DNA of 64,000 nucleotides. Origin: Polytrichum commune. Its lineage: Eukaryota; Streptophyta; Polytrichopsida; Polytrichales; Polytrichaceae. The translations under genes and the position numbers were made by a program. Below the pieces are notes generated by a model, which ran no database searches, had not been told where the DNA came from, and worked only from the letters and a program-made list of their open reading frames with translations. The stretch covers positions 6,078,001 to 6,142,000 of the forward strand of contig OX485804.1 of the NCBI GenBank assembly GCA_950295325.1, in the 5' to 3' direction. Shown one piece after another: positions 1-23,194 of the stretch (its first letter is position 1; each line of letters starts with the position of its first letter).

Positions 1-710
1 CCTAAAGCTCAAGCTTTTCTTACACATCATTCACTTGCTATACTAAGAAGATTGCAAGGTTATAAAAAGAATTACCATGTGTTGCAAAGTTGTTGATATT
101 AATATAATGATCAAATCCACACAGTTGGTGTCCTAAAATAGTGGGGAGCCTATGTCTACAATTTCATGTTCAAAGTTTAAATAAGTCATCATTAGCAGGT
201 TCCTATCCTGAGCAATGAGCGGGGAGTACCGAACTTTAGTTACGAGCTAGCCGAAATTTTTTGGAGATTTCCCAATGAGTTCGCAATGATTCGGATGAGG
301 TACCGACTTAAAATTGTTAAGTTTGGAAATTGACCGGTTCAAATGAGAAAAGATCGACAATATAGCCGGTTGAGGCATCGTATTTTAGGATATTTACCGA
401 GCCAATTTTTAAATTTTAGGCAAGTAGCCGACCGGACTAGGGATAGGGCGGAAATTTCTACTAGGGTAATACTAGAGTCATGACCCATAAGGTCAAGAAC
501 CATGGAGGCTAATTAATTTAGGGTTGGTTCCATTCACTAGGCCAATTAGGATTTTGAGGCTCTAAGCACCCAAGGACCCTCTCTCACGAGTATAAGGAGC
601 TTGAGTCCCTTGTGCAAAGTGTCTCACTCCTCTCACTCCTAAATTGGGATTTCTCTCTGTGCTCTTTCACTACTACTCTTCCCCTTCTGTTTGTTTCTGC
701 ATCCACCTGC
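1..710. other. Repeat-like intergenic sequence, no gene seen
   Basis: AT-rich DNA with recurring CCGGTT, CCGATT and GCCGA words at about 240-440, similar in style to segments at 30.3, 32.1, 47.6-48.2 and 63.4 kb. A TATAAGGAGC motif near 592 followed by a pyrimidine-rich stretch would suit an LTR or promoter, but no matching second LTR was seen. No coding exon is recognised. Confidence 0.
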
Positions 711-973
711 GGCGATCCACCTGCGATCTAGTTGGAGACATCTGTTTCGGAGGTCCAGTTCGAAGGTCAAGTTCGGTGCGGCGATCCACCTACGATCCAG
801 TTGGTGACATCTGTTTCGGAGGTCTAGGGTGAAGGTCCACTTCGGAGGTCCAGTTCGGTGCGGCGATCCACTGCGATCCAGTTGGAGACATCTGTTTCGG
901 AGGTCTATGGTGAAGGTCCAGTTCGGTGCAGCGATCCATTGGGATCCAGTCGGAGACATCTGTTTCGGAGGTC
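711..973. repeat. Four-copy imperfect minisatellite (about 70-80 bp unit)
   Basis: The motif GAGACATCTGTTTCGGAGGT (with single-base variants) recurs at about 735, 804, 885 and 953, each time preceded by GCGATCCA(C)..CGATC(C/T)AGT and separated by GGTCCAGTTCGGTGC-type spacers. The period varies from 68 to 81 bp because of internal indels. Open frames on both strands here are by-products of the repetition. Confidence 0.
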
Positions 974-1131
974 GTGATCAATCTCTTGAAATCGAATCTC
1001 CTGGATCTCTCACAGAGATTCTGAAACTTCACAGTGACATCGCACTGCAGTTTTGTGCATGGCGCCGTGAAATACAGAGCTTCTCTTCTCCATCTTGTGC
1101 ATGGCACTGGAAGTACAGAGTGTGGGATGAA

Positions 1132-1407
1132 GTTTAGGGTTTAGGATTTAGTGTCCAAAATTTAATAAAAATACGAGTGAGAAACAAACTTGGGAGTAAA
1201 AATTTGGAAGTTATGCTTAGAATTGCTTTAGAGGAACCAAACGAAAACTTTGATAATAATATTGAAGAGGCAATTCCTTTGTGGAAAACTGGAACCAAAT
1301 ACCGGTTTTTATATGCTAATCCTTCACGTTATGTGTCTTTTGCAAGTGATGCATCTTGTTCAGTAAGTTCAACTATGTTTTCTAATTTTAAGGATACGGA
1401 TATTTAA
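1132..1407 (+). pseudogene. hAT transposase C-terminal (dimerisation) remnant
   Basis: An open frame without an ATG reads GFSVQNLIKIRVRNKLG then LEVMLRIALEEP, FDNNIEEAIPLWK and YRFLYANP. This matches the usual end of plant hAT transposases (GFS..N.IK...RN.L....L..ML.I followed by an acidic patch and WK). The frame is interrupted by a stop just upstream of GLGFS, and nothing recognisable of the catalytic core precedes it; a minisatellite does instead. It is therefore a truncated relic, different in sequence from the hAT copy at 34 kb. A functional or co-opted exon is possible but unsupported. Confidence 0.
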
Positions 1408-2742
1408 AAGTTGCATGTATTGTTGTACTAACTAGCCTCTAAATAATGTATGAACCCTTTTTGGATTTATATATTTTTTAAAGGCTAAATCCTTGGCCCT
1501 AAGTTGGTGGGGGCTTGGCAAGGTTCAAATCCTTCCAAGGATACTTGGATTTTCTATCAACACAAATTCACCCCTTTAAAAGCATAATACCAATTTTTTT
1601 AATAATATTTAAAAAAACAAATCCGACATACAAGATAGATCTTTGGAAACATACCGAAATGAAATTGAGAAAGTCGGAAAAAGACCGAATGGTAAAGTTA
1701 AATATCGGTTTTTAACCGAGAATAAAAATTGGATTTAGGTAGCTTCCGAGCAAAAAAATAAAAATCCGAATGTCTTTATAAAAGATCTGAAATGTACCGA
1801 TTTTTGTATAAAACTCCCCGGACTGTGATCCTGAGTCCTGTGGCAGCTTGTATATTGAAGTTTATCATATTTCCGTTTGATTATTTTATGTAAGATGAGC
1901 AAATGTATGTAGATATATGTGCGTAACAAGTTATGTAAGTTCTAATTTCTTTAGTGGAGGTCTGCCAATTTTGTAATGCACTTTATTGGAAGTTCTCTGA
2001 GTCCCTGCCATTGAAGTTTGGCCTTGATGACAGGTACCTAGTACCGAGAAATTCTGATTCTACGAGTTTTTCAATGAATGAGGTATTTTGCATGTAAGCA
2101 TTGCCACTTGTCACACATGAGCACAGACATCTGCTTTGGAAAAGTCACCAAAGAAGGTTGAACTATGGCAGGTAAACAGCACAGAAACTGCGGACCTTTT
2201 GCAGTATAATCATGTCTGCATTACTGAAGTATTAAAAAAAGCACACGTTCTATGTCGTAGTACCACCTGGTACAGAAATAATAGGAGAATGTGTTCCATA
2301 TCTAGGCATGGCAAGAACTGATAAAAGAGAAACATCGTGATCGCGTACAAATCAAGTGCCGCTGACAACAAGCAAAGGTGGAGAATGGAAACCTTGGCAA
2401 GTGTGAGGACAATGCGCTCATCCCATGAAATTTGAGATGGCAAACAATTGCAGGTTCTGAAGGTGACTGTTACATAATCTTCCTTGCAGTTTCCCTCTTG
2501 TATAATGTTCTCATCCCCAAGATCCACTTTCTCAAGAATCAACATATCGAATCTACTGGGGAGAAAAATGAATGGTGGTGTAAAGTTTATCATGAAGATC
2601 TATGGCCTGTGGTCGTTACGTTTCTGCCTAACTGCAATCTAAAACAAAATGGATGTTTGTCTAACCGCAACTAAAGGAGGGGGGGGGGGGGGGTTGTTGA
2701 ATGCTGGTTTAAGGTTCAGGGTTCATGGTTGAAGCTACTAGA
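1408..2742. other. Downstream flank of the REF6-type gene with a poly-G run
   Basis: No coding region is supported. The first part (about 1490-1740) resembles sequence at 47.88-48.05 kb (shared words around CTTGGC and CCAAGGATA), so it is probably repeat DNA. From about 2100 to 2742 the DNA is likely the 3' untranslated and downstream region of the demethylase. A 15-base G run sits at 2679-2693, about 50 bases beyond the stop codon. Confidence 0.
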
Positions 2743-13622
<10,880 letters not shown>

Positions 13623-14581
13623 ATTCACTACCTCTGTAGTGATCCCAAACCCCTAGCACCGTGCTTCACGTCATTCCATCCACCTGACGGCTGTCATGAG
13701 ATCCCAATGTGGGCAAATTTCGGATTTCGAATTCTCGGAGGCTTATCTGTACCCGTTTGCTGATTCTTCATATTCTCAAGAAGCACAGAAGGTAGATGAA
13801 AAAAAGGAGGATAAGAGAGCATCAAAACCAATAATGTCTGCCCTGCTTCCCCTTCCCTCTGAGCTCCATAATCAAATTATCAGGAGTCTGATTGACGACT
13901 TTTACATCCTGCCAAAGAAACACATTTTGAAACGAAAGTAACATACATGATGTTCAAGAAGGGACTACTTAATTTTTCATGCTTCGATCACAAACATGTG
14001 CTACGGTTCAATATTCCAACAAATGTGAGACTCCAGAACCAAAGTGCCGTAAAACTGTTCATCTACCCATTGCACTCTCTAATTTCCCTTCAAAGACTCA
14101 AAGAAAGACTTTATTCTTCCCTACCTACCTATTATATATCGGACATCAAATAATGACCTCTTCGTTATCCTTCCTTCCAATGCTTAGTAATGTCTGGGTG
14201 AAGTCCATAGACCTTTTCCTGCTCTTAGGGCAGTTTTATTACTTCTTTAGAGAATGTCCAATAATGGTCTGTGTTGGTGATATCTAATGTACTCAAACAA
14301 GAGATTGATAAGTGGAGAGAGGATCATTTAAATTCCCTGTTAACATTTTGACAAAAAGAACACCAGGAACAAATGTCTGTACGCTCACATTTACAAGTGC
14401 AGAAGTCTAGTAGAATCCTTCAGATTGGATTTGCTTGCTGTTGCTCAAAGTTATTGTACTGCAATGTTCCTGATAAGACATCCATTTCCCAAAAAATGCT
14501 CAACATCAACCTTCAAATCATTACTGATTCCACTCTTGCTCGGCTACTACCATATTCACTATTTATTTCTTTATATTCTAG

Positions 14582-14582
<1 letters not shown>

Positions 14583-14661
<79 letters not shown>
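14583..14661. repeat. Compound microsatellite (GT)n(AT)n(AG)n
   Basis: Three dinucleotide tracts follow each other without a gap: GT from about 14583 to 14610, AT to about 14630 and AG to 14661. It lies about 1 kb upstream of the demethylase start codon. Confidence 0.
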
Positions 14662-14664
<3 letters not shown>

Positions 14665-15833
14665 TTGAAGATACAGATCAAAGTACTTAAACGACACCTT
14701 TCTCTTAAGACCAATTCCCACTCTCCAATCAATGCGCACAACGGGCGAGAAATTGTTGCACTATCTACTCTAACCTTCGAAGCGGCTCCAAGGCATATAG
14801 AATGGAGTTTCAAATTGCAGGGTAATAAAATACGAAATCAAATATCCGTTCAATATCTTCGTCTCTGAGTGAGAGTTTTGGCATTAGTTGAGTTATAATA
14901 TTAAACCAGAGATCAAATAGATTCAGATGTGAGTTCAATGCAAGAGCTGCAAGTTCTTCTCCAGTTTCCAGCCCTATAAGGACACCAATGTTTCCGAATA
15001 TTAGGATTGTTAGGATTAAATCGGTCTATTAACCTTCAAGAGCGGGCGCTTCCAACATCTCAAGACGATTGAAGCATGATATTGTTTCGGCTTAGACTTC
15101 TTAACATTAGCACATCGCAGGGACCCATACGAAACATGTCAACATAGGACATGGAGTAACTCTCAAACATAAAAATGCTCTTCCATTGCAACCTGGAAGC
15201 ACCAACACCCTAGCATTCAAAAACAGAGAAGCCCAAACCTGGCGCTCAAAATTTGAACCATGTGGTAAACAACAGCAGTCGGTACAGAACCATGGAAATT
15301 CCACTGCCAAAAGCCTTAGACAAAGGCAGAAACAAGCCCAATGTCTCTTCATGTGAATATTGATCACTACGAGTCCTTGTACACCATACTTTGTGCATCA
15401 ATTTGGACCCCCTGCCATCCTAATCCTCACCAGACCCAACACGAGAGGGGTAATATAACCATACACACTTAGATGGCTACTAAACCTGAATGGATTCACA
15501 CCGACTTAAAAGAGTTCACTGATGACAAGGTTTAGCAAGTTTTGAGGTTTACACATGATGTCGGGCTTCATAGCTTACTTCGGCCTAATGGGGATGATTT
15601 CCACCCCTCTCATCATAGGAAGGATGGACGCTACTATCTAACTCAACACCACTTGTTAAAACTACAATCCGCTCATAGATATGCTCACACACACACACCC
15701 GAAAAGGTAAGGCAATGTAGGCAGGCGTATCTTATTTCAAGGCGTCGAGAATAATAGTCTTATTTTTTTCCCAAGTACTAACTCTGTTGCACCCTAATAC
15801 ATGAGGAAGGCTCCCAAACCGACGATTTAGGCT

Positions 15834-15879
15834 CTCTCTCTCTCTCTCTGTCTCTCTCACACACACACACACACACAAC
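15834..15879. repeat. Compound (CT)n(AC)n microsatellite
   Basis: A CT tract with one G interruption runs directly into an AC tract. A second CT tract lies at 16051-16092, and a short AC tract at about 15687-15697. Confidence 0.
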
Positions 15880-16050
15880 AAAGAGGTTTGCCTACCTTGA
15901 TGTGACGGAGAGTTTATGACATTCAATTTGCACTCATAACATAAAAAAATTCTAATCCCACCACATTCTGTATCAACCTCGAATGTCCCATGCATGCCCC
16001 CTGTCTTTCGCCTTACACTAACCATGGAACAAACAGAAAACAAAAACATG

Positions 16051-16053
16051 ATG

Positions 16054-16092
<39 letters not shown>
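16051..16092. repeat. (CT)n microsatellite
   Basis: An almost perfect CT tract of about 42 bases upstream of the REF6-type gene. On the gene's sense strand it is a GA tract. Confidence 0.
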
Positions 16093-16097
<5 letters not shown>

Positions 16098-16848
16098 AAC
16101 TCTGTTTCCCACTTTCAATGCAACCAACATGTCTCAAGACACATTTAACATCACATCCCATGCCAGTGCTCGACATGCATGCCACCAGACCTGAAATCTG
16201 AACGCCCTGTGCATATTGCAACTCGCGTCCCATGTCTTGTCTTGCATGTGATATGATGCCTAACCCATACAAAAACAAAATGAAGTCGCAAGTGAAGTGA
16301 CTACTAACCCAAAGCGAGTGAAGCAGTAACTAAGTAAGGAGACAAAAGATTTGACGGCAACCTCGGACTCCACCACCATGGCCACAATAATTGCTGCGAG
16401 GGAGGTGAGGGGAGGTGAGAACAAAAAAATTAACAAAAGGTGACTTGGTTCACTTAAGAAGTTAACCTTACCCCGTGAGCATCATTCTTTCTTTCATCAT
16501 TCTTTCTCAGGGGTTACTATGTTACTTGGGGGAAAATGGGAGCGGAACCCAGAAAGTGTGGTCACTTTCACGCGCACCTGCGATGCGGGATCGCAGTCAT
16601 TTGCGAATTTGCGACAATGTGACGGGGAGCCGCGACCGGATGAGGTCCGAGGATGCTGTAACCACCTCGGAGCTCTCTCCACCTTCTCTTCCGTCCCTTT
16701 GCGCTCTCTCTATCCTTTCTCTGTTCGCTCTGTCCTCTGTTCCCTCTCTCTCTCCTCTTTCTCTCTCTCTAGGGTCTGGGTCGGGGGCTGGCCAGGTCGC
16801 CTCCGCCAGCTCAGCGCTTATGCGGTGCCACGTCCTCTGTGGGGGCGA

Positions 16849-16854
16849 CACGTG
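16849..16854. promoter_or_regulatory. G-box (CACGTG) in a GC-rich block
   Basis: A palindromic CACGTG in the context GACACGTGGAG, with a second ACGT core (CCACGTCC) about 20 bases before it. Such elements bind plant bZIP and bHLH factors. The site lies about 3.2 kb upstream of the demethylase ATG, next to a long pyrimidine tract, so a distal promoter with an untranslated first exon is possible. Function is inferred from the motif only. Confidence 0.
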
Positions 16855-17118
16855 GAGAGAGTGGGAAAAGGGAGACAAAAGGCGTGTTGGGTGGTGGTGT
16901 CCTAGGTCCAAGGATCCAAAGGACATTCCCTCCCTTGGTAATGAGATAGTACGAAAGCAGAGGCAAACAACGGCTTTCTTAGCTCCTCCACGTTGACCGA
17001 ACCTTCGGACATATTCATAACATACTACATTGGATTTGATAAGAAGTAATAAGTAAAAAAGAGTAAGCGCGTATAACTCCAAAAGGTGAGCGGAGAGTGC
17101 ACGAATGGGTTTGGACTT

Positions 17119-18200
17119 TTCGGGCATGTTATTAACATATAGTATGTTGTTACGGGGTTAGGGTGGGCTTCCTACATACATTAGGGTTCAGGTCCAAGAA
17201 ACGCGGAGTCCAAAAGCTCAAACCACCCTTTCATGGACCTTGTTTTGGGACACAAGATTCGACCCACCAGATTCGAGTTTGCAGGCTTGGTTTTTCAAAT
17301 TCGTCTGATTTGGTAAGTTCATAAGTTGGTTGGAGTCAGCGAATGTAAGGTGAGTGCATGTAGGGTGAGTTTCATGTAGGCCTCTCGCCCTCTAGACTCT
17401 AGGTAATAGTTGGTTTGAGGTGTTCTCGTGTAAATAAGCACAAGTTGCCAACCAACCACATTCTAGTGGCCTACTAGAATGTGGAGGGTTGTGGACATGG
17501 GCCACCAGAGTTCCATGAGCCGATTAAGGCAATTTTTAACCTACAAGTGTTGGTCGATGGTCTATAACTTCATCCTTGATAACTTGGAGAAGGAGTTTAG
17601 TGGGTGGGCCTAGATTTGAGAACATGAGAGTAGCTAGCTGGCACACACGCCACCAAATTCCATCTACATTTGGGGGAGTTTGTCCTTACTACCACTACGA
17701 TTTGGTGGGCGAGTGACCTATGTGGAAATTTACCCTTATTGTGAACATTATGAGCATTCTACTAACATACATTAGGGATTAGGGTGGGCTTACATTAAGA
17801 TCCCAAGTCCAAGAAATTTGAGGTCCCAAGTTCAAACCACCCCTTCATGAGCCTTGTTCTTTGAATTCAAGATTGGACCCCTTGGCTTCAAGTTTGTGGT
17901 TTAGTTTCTCAAATCTATTTGATTTGATAAGGAATTAACGGGTTAACGCATGTAAGGTGGGTAAGCTTATCGTGAATATGTTGAGCATTTGAACAGATGT
18001 TAGGGCTTAGGACAGGCTTACATTAGGGTCCGGGTTCATAAACTTAGGGTCCAAAATATCCCTCCATGGAGCTTGCTTTTGGACTCATTAAATCCGAGTT
18101 TGAAGTTTCAATGGAGTTTTCCCAAGTTGGGCTACAACCGCATAGATTTGGCAAGAAAATGGTGTCACTTCATTTCCACACTTTAGACCAGGGTGCTAGT
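17119..18200. repeat. Three diverged copies of a GGGTTAGGGTGGGCTT-headed repeat
   Basis: Copies begin near 17153, 17767 and 18001. Each has a GGGNTTAGG-type head, a line about TTAGGGTCC..GTCCAAGAAA, CCTTCATGG(A)..CCTTG, an ATTCGAGTTTG-like word and TTTGATTTGATAAG-like text in the first two. Divergence is high, so the duplications are old. The telomere-like TTAGGG words are incidental and not in tandem. Confidence 0.
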
Positions 18201-19059
18201 GTAAAACTCCTTGGGTCCAAAAAGTTGCGCTCAACCAATAGGAAACGCTCTACTCCAAACCAGCCAAAATTGTTCCGCATCGGATCCTAGTGTAAATCCA
18301 CCTCGAATCACACAATAATAACGAATCGAACATAATACCAAATCCGGTCGAGGAACGACGAAAAAACAAGCTAACGCTTTTTGAAATCGAGTCGAATGAA
18401 CAAACACTTTTGGAAACTCTTGATGAGTTTCTTTACTCTATGTAGACCGCGTACGCATTAGAATCCATGATAAGTCACTTTTCATATTAGGTGTACCCAC
18501 CTTAAGTAGGTAGTTGTCGTTGGTTGGGAGTGTGTGTGTTGTAATCAATGGCCTCATGTGGCATTCCCCAAAAGGAGCACCTCCTAGCTATATATGCATG
18601 GCTCCACCACATCGTTGACCCGTTACCTAACCTATTATACGGTGGGATTTCGGTTTGCCACACGGGTGGGCGGGGGGGGGGGGCTACTTATTATTAAAGG
18701 GAGACTATATACCCCAACCGTCACCACCGCATGCACATGGCAACACGGTTTCAAGGTTTGCTTTGGGTTTGTGTGTTGGTTTCCTCGATCTTGTGTGTGG
18801 ATTGCGAATTGGAGCTTTCTCGTCGGTGGCTCCCGTGTTCCCACCACCCACATAGCTAGGTTTGAGATTCTTTGAGTCCTTGTTCGACATCGGACATTCG
18901 ATCCCTTAAGTCATGTAAGCTTAAGATATAATAATGCTCGAATCGCGTGATGTGTAATTCTTATCAAGTACATTCTTGGTATGTTGCGGTGTAGTAGGCC
19001 ACACCGTTCTTCATTGACCTAGACAAAAATTCTTGTACAATTGACCGCTTAAGGGAGGA
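18201..19059. other. Intergenic, no gene seen
   Basis: AT-rich sequence with a 12-base G run at 18672-18683. Short open frames on both strands around 18.6-18.9 kb overlap each other and match no family. No feature is supported. Confidence 0.
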
Positions 19060-19470
19060 GCCGATCCTCATTGGTTACTCTTGATTTAATAGGACACCCA
19101 TATTTGAATGGTGTGCAGTTCGGTGTGGTTTTAAGAACGGATACCAAAACGGCACGTGCTTAAAAAAAGATTGGATTGCATGTTTCAGATATGATAACTT
19201 AACCATTCTAAGATGCATAGTCAACTTTTTTGGGGGGGGGGGAGGGGAGGGAGGTGGGGGGAAAGGGTATATGACCACTTAATGAGCACGAAAATATTCA
19301 CTTTGATAAGGAATAAGATATACATATGAACTTTGAAATTTATGAAGGAAGTAGGTGCATCCTTGATCTGGGTTTGCTAACCATCTTGTACTTACTAACG
19401 CGTTTTTCAAATCCTAGGAGGAGTGGGCTAGTAAAAAGGGGAGGGGGGGGGGGGGGAGTAACTATTCAAG
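19060..19470 (-). repeat. Dispersed repeat family C, reverse copy
   Basis: Contains the reverse complement of the family core (AACGGATACCAAAACGGCAC then AAAAAGATTGGAT), followed by CACTTTGATAAGGAATAAGATA, GCTAACCATCTTGTAC and AAATCCTAGGAG. G runs of 11 and 14 bases sit at 19232-19242 and 19443-19456. The same words in the same order occur at 29.53-29.91 kb, and in the opposite orientation at 19.9, 26.9 and 39.2 kb. No protein is encoded, so it is a non-autonomous element or a fragment of one. Confidence 0.
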
Positions 19471-19879
19471 CCCCGTTTACCTTAAATTCTTGCAAATCAC
19501 TCACTTAGGTGCCGACCACATACTTGTGTAGAGGAACACGTGATCCTACATGAAGAGTCGCGGAGGTTACTTCAATTAAGAAAGACACATCAATTTTGAG
19601 CTCACACTAGATACCTATCGACGGTAGGGTTTTACTTGCTTTGACTTCAAATAAATAAACATTCCTCAATCACTATGCCATCACTTAATCTCAATTCTAT
19701 TGTCCGTCACTCATATGCTTCTAGTGGAAACGGTTGCTTGGATAGTCCAACACACAACTTGACTTTTGGAAAAGGAAGGAAGGAAGGAAGAGAGACTATC
19801 CAAACATACTAGTTTTTCGCAAGGAACTTCTTTATTTGAAGCACCTAAGCTTTGACCCAAGTAAGAAGGCAAAGAAAAC

Positions 19880-20260
19880 GGGCAATTCTTCCCAAGTGGC
19901 CTACTTCTCCTATAGTTTTAAAGATGTGAATGGAACGAGATGATTAACAAATCAAAATCGAGGTCATAGCTATTTTCCTTGAAAGTTTATGGAGCACATG
20001 TGAACATCGTATTCATCGTCAAAGTGAAGATTCTCTCTCTTCTTGAATGGTCATATCTATGGTCAAGGGCCCCGGTGGTATTGACTATTGACTCTAGGAT
20101 AGTGAACAAAAGTCTGAGCACTTGTCTAGTTTCTTTTAAACACGTGCCTTTTGGGGTTCCGTTGTTAGAGTCCATACCTAAGCACATACCACTCACATAC
20201 ATGCGTTGGACTATGATAAAGGAACGAATGCGTTTTCGCTTACTTTCGGTCAAGATTCTC
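19880..20260 (+). repeat. Dispersed repeat family C, forward copy
   Basis: Shows CTACTTCTCCTA, GATGATTAACAAATCAAAAT, a GAGCACATGTGAACAT..TATTCATCGTCAAAGTGAAG block and TTTAAACACGTGCCTTTTGG then TCCGTT. This is the same order as in the 26.87-kb copy and the mirror order of the 19.06-kb copy. Together the 19.06 and 19.88 kb copies form a loose inverted pair. Confidence 0.
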
Positions 20261-20299
20261 TTACACCTCTCTTAATACTTGAGGGTTTTGGTTACATTA

Positions 20300-21204
20300 T
20301 TAGTTGTCTAGAATGACATGAGAAATGATGGTGTCATGTTAATTGCATTGGTTTTTATGACTTCTTATGGAGAATCAAATGTCACATGCCAAACTTCATG
20401 GTCGTCAACAATTGATTGCAAGTTGAATAAGGTAGACAACCCATGTCTGGTTACATTGGGGACAATATTGTGGGTGCACAATATATTCCAACTCAAATTA
20501 CATAATATCAAAAGCCTTCATTGTAGGTCACAATAATCCAATTGGATGGAAAATTCACAACAACGTGAGATCCAATTCTTACATGTCCTACTTGGATGGT
20601 TTTGAGTCTAAAATAGAACACTTATACTATGTCAAAAATAGAATTCAACCAAATTGAGAATTAAAATTCTCTTTGTAATTTTTATTTATTGAAAATATAA
20701 TCGTGTGGTTCTAATTGGGGAGTAAGAATCCTAACGGCATCTAATAGCCATCTAGCCTCTAATGCAGCTTTAACTGTTTCCAATCTATTATATAATAATT
20801 TATTTCATGCAATTTTTGGGTACGTGGAGGGACTGATGCAAAACAATTATGTCAAGTACAAAGTTACACGCTATTTTTGATATGTGATGTTATATATTGT
20901 GAGCCACACTATAATGCATCAAAGGGTAAGTCCCACTATAAGTATGCGCACATTTGTTTACCACATTCAATGTAATGGAAGTGGACTTGAGTAGGTGCCA
21001 AAAACATATAGGTAGAGACCACTCACCAAGGTTAAAGTTTGCACTTTTTTTTTATACCTAATGTTGTTCCTCATGTCATCACATGACATCTCTAAAACAA
21101 AGTGATTTCAATCTTATGTTTTACATCTTGCACTTAATGCCTTGTTCAAAGGAACAAGCAAATGTTGGCACTCATATCATGTCTTGCATTTTAATGAGAA
21201 CGAT
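20300..21204. other. Intergenic, nothing recognised
   Basis: AT-rich sequence without a supported exon, RNA gene or repeat copy that I could match elsewhere in the window. Confidence 0.
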
Positions 21205-21714
21205 GAGGGCCACTTCACACACGAGACTGAGGGCCCGTGACCATCCCACTCCAAGCGCTCTCATTGGTGGAAAAGGCGGAGCTGGTCCAAGTTCGCTTCA
21301 CACTACGCTTGAGGGACCAACGGAGTATACAAGTGAATGCAAGATGGATGTACAGTCTACATGGATTCCTACATGGCATCCAATGGATCACATTTCACAG
21401 TGACTTGGACTATTTTCAAAAACCACCTCTTGGAGGTAGGCCTACCACAAAACCATTGGGAGACCATGGCACTCTGAACGCTCACAACCGTTGATTTATT
21501 CTATTTTAACCTGTGTGAGGACCCGCATGAATAAAAATTCATTGAAATAACATTTGGTTAAGGGCCCAGTCACATATAACTTCACACTACACTTGAGAGT
21601 CCGTGACCGCTCTACATGATTTTGGAGGAGTGTTGGGATGGCCTTCGGACACTTTCTTTTGGGCTCCCACAATTTCATGGTCACGGCTCTTGGCTCGTGT
21701 GTGAAGTGGCCCTG
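21205..21714. mobile_element. MITE-like element, family B, near full length
   Basis: Terminal inverted repeats are visible: the left end reads GAGGGCCACTTCACACACGA, and the right end read in reverse gives CAGGGCCACTTCACACACGA, continuing with a shared GTGACCATG further in. About 0.5 kb lies between, with no transposase. Shorter or diverged copies sit at 32.84, 37.60, 45.51 and 54.50 kb. No clear target duplication was found. Confidence 0.
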
Positions 21715-22527
21715 AGTCCATTCCTCTATCCAAATGTAAGCAAATGGGCGGTCAAAATGAGATTGTGACCCCATCTTGAACTTTTGGAGGGGGCGGTGCT
21801 TGTGGAGTGAGTTACGGTGGCCCTAGCTTAGACTATAGATGGACCCTTGTAGTGTGTTAGTAGGGTTGGAACTCCATAGGATGTAAATTTCAATTTATAT
21901 CCCCCCTCCCCCCCCCCCCATTGTTTTGGTGAGATAACACTACCAAATTGTCAAAAAATAAAACAAAATCAATTTTGAATTTTGAATATTGAGTTTTCCT
22001 ATAAAAATATCGATTTTTTTTTATCATGTGTAGGTGTTTTCTCATTGATTTTGAATCCCAAGACATGACATTTTAGTCTAAACTTTCACCATTTTTTGTT
22101 GTATGATAAATTGTTCCAAAAAATAGTAGACAAATTATTGCTTTTAAGCTTGTACCAACATATGCGGATCAATACGCATGTGTTGGTGGAAGAATAATGT
22201 AGATCTTCCAATGTGCTAGATTTTCTGGTGACGTAGGACAAGTTTCTAGTGACGCAAATGACTTTCCCAAGACTTGTAGTGAGCCCATACACAAAAGGGG
22301 TATTGTCATTAAAACGCACTCACGTGCTATGTACTCTGTACATTGAGTTCAATCATTGGACGTTGGAATTGCCATTGACATCACGTGCAATAGTTTAAGT
22401 ATGGGATGTGCCATGACGAGGGCTTGGATAGATGCTAGAATGTTTAATGTAACCAAGCCTTGAGGTATGTTTCATCCATTTTCCATTGACAATGTGGTTT
22501 CATTAAGATTCGTTACCTACTAGATCA
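21715..22527. other. Intergenic, nothing recognised
   Basis: AT-rich, with a C run at 21908-21919. No supported gene or element. Confidence 0.
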
Positions 22528-22680
22528 AGACATAACATCATTCAAATTCATAACAATGTTCTATGGGACCGATAATATTCCACATAATATAATCCCCACA
22601 TTCAATATGAATGTGGGGAATATTATGTGGAATGATGTCAGTCTCACATAACATTGTTATGGATTTGAATGATGTCATGG
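22528..22680. repeat. Long fold-back hairpin
   Basis: Two arms of about 72 bases are near-complementary around a tiny loop at about 22604-22606. The left arm has ACATCATTCAAATTCATAAC, TATTCCACATAATAT and CCCCACATTCA; the right arm mirrors them as TGAATGTGGGG, ATATTATGTGGAAT and GTTATGGATTTGAATGATGT. About 85 percent of the arm pairs by eye, with a few mismatches and a bulge. It could be a small fold-back transposable element or a young microRNA-type precursor. No ORF is present. Confidence 0.
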
Positions 22681-23194
22681 AAGTACTAGGTTTGGAATAA
22701 TATCTCTCCATCATATGATTGCATTATATGCTTTGTGGATATGGAGCATAACTTACAATAATTTAACTTCAAATGGAACTATGGATTCACTAAGGAGAGA
22801 CCCCAAAATATGCCACAACATTGATTCTTAAGTACCAAAAACCGAAGCAAAATCTTCCCAAAAGTGAATGAAACAATTCACTCTAGTTCCACAACTTATT
22901 GAAGAAAGTTGATCCCTCTTATGTTAGCTATGACCGTACCAACGGAATCTTTGTGTAGTCAGTATTATTCTCACATAATTTCAGTTGTCCACATGTCCAC
23001 ATGTGATTGTAACATAAATGTGTATGTTGATATTGTTGGGTAATGATGACTACTTGGACAAAAACATCCGCTTCGAACTTGAGGGGTTGAGTACTAAAGT
23101 TTTGAGGTACTTAGGTTCACATATTTCCATCGATGGAGAGGCTTCATAAGAGCTTATCAGGTACCTACTACCTTCTTAGGTCGATAACTCCTCT
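22681..23194. other. Intergenic, nothing recognised
   Basis: AT-rich DNA between the hairpin and a MITE. No gene is supported. Confidence 0.

Larger units (their letters stand above)
13623..17118. other. Upstream flank of the REF6-type gene
   Basis: No coding exon is recognised on either strand. The stretch should hold the demethylase 5' untranslated region and promoter. It carries several microsatellites and, at about 16.37-17.0 kb, a GC-richer block with strong pyrimidine bias on the plus strand (hence GA-rich in the gene's sense), a common feature of plant 5' leaders. The transcription start cannot be placed from sequence alone. Confidence 0.

Noticed and set aside
16475-17127. Overlapping ORFs of 128-176 codons on both strands in the pyrimidine-rich block upstream of the demethylase
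   Set aside because: Their composition (Ser/Leu/Arg runs) follows directly from the CT-rich sequence, they mirror each other on opposite strands, and no domain is visible.
17150-18010. TTAGGG words suggesting an interstitial telomeric repeat
   Set aside because: The words are single occurrences inside a diverged repeat, never in tandem.
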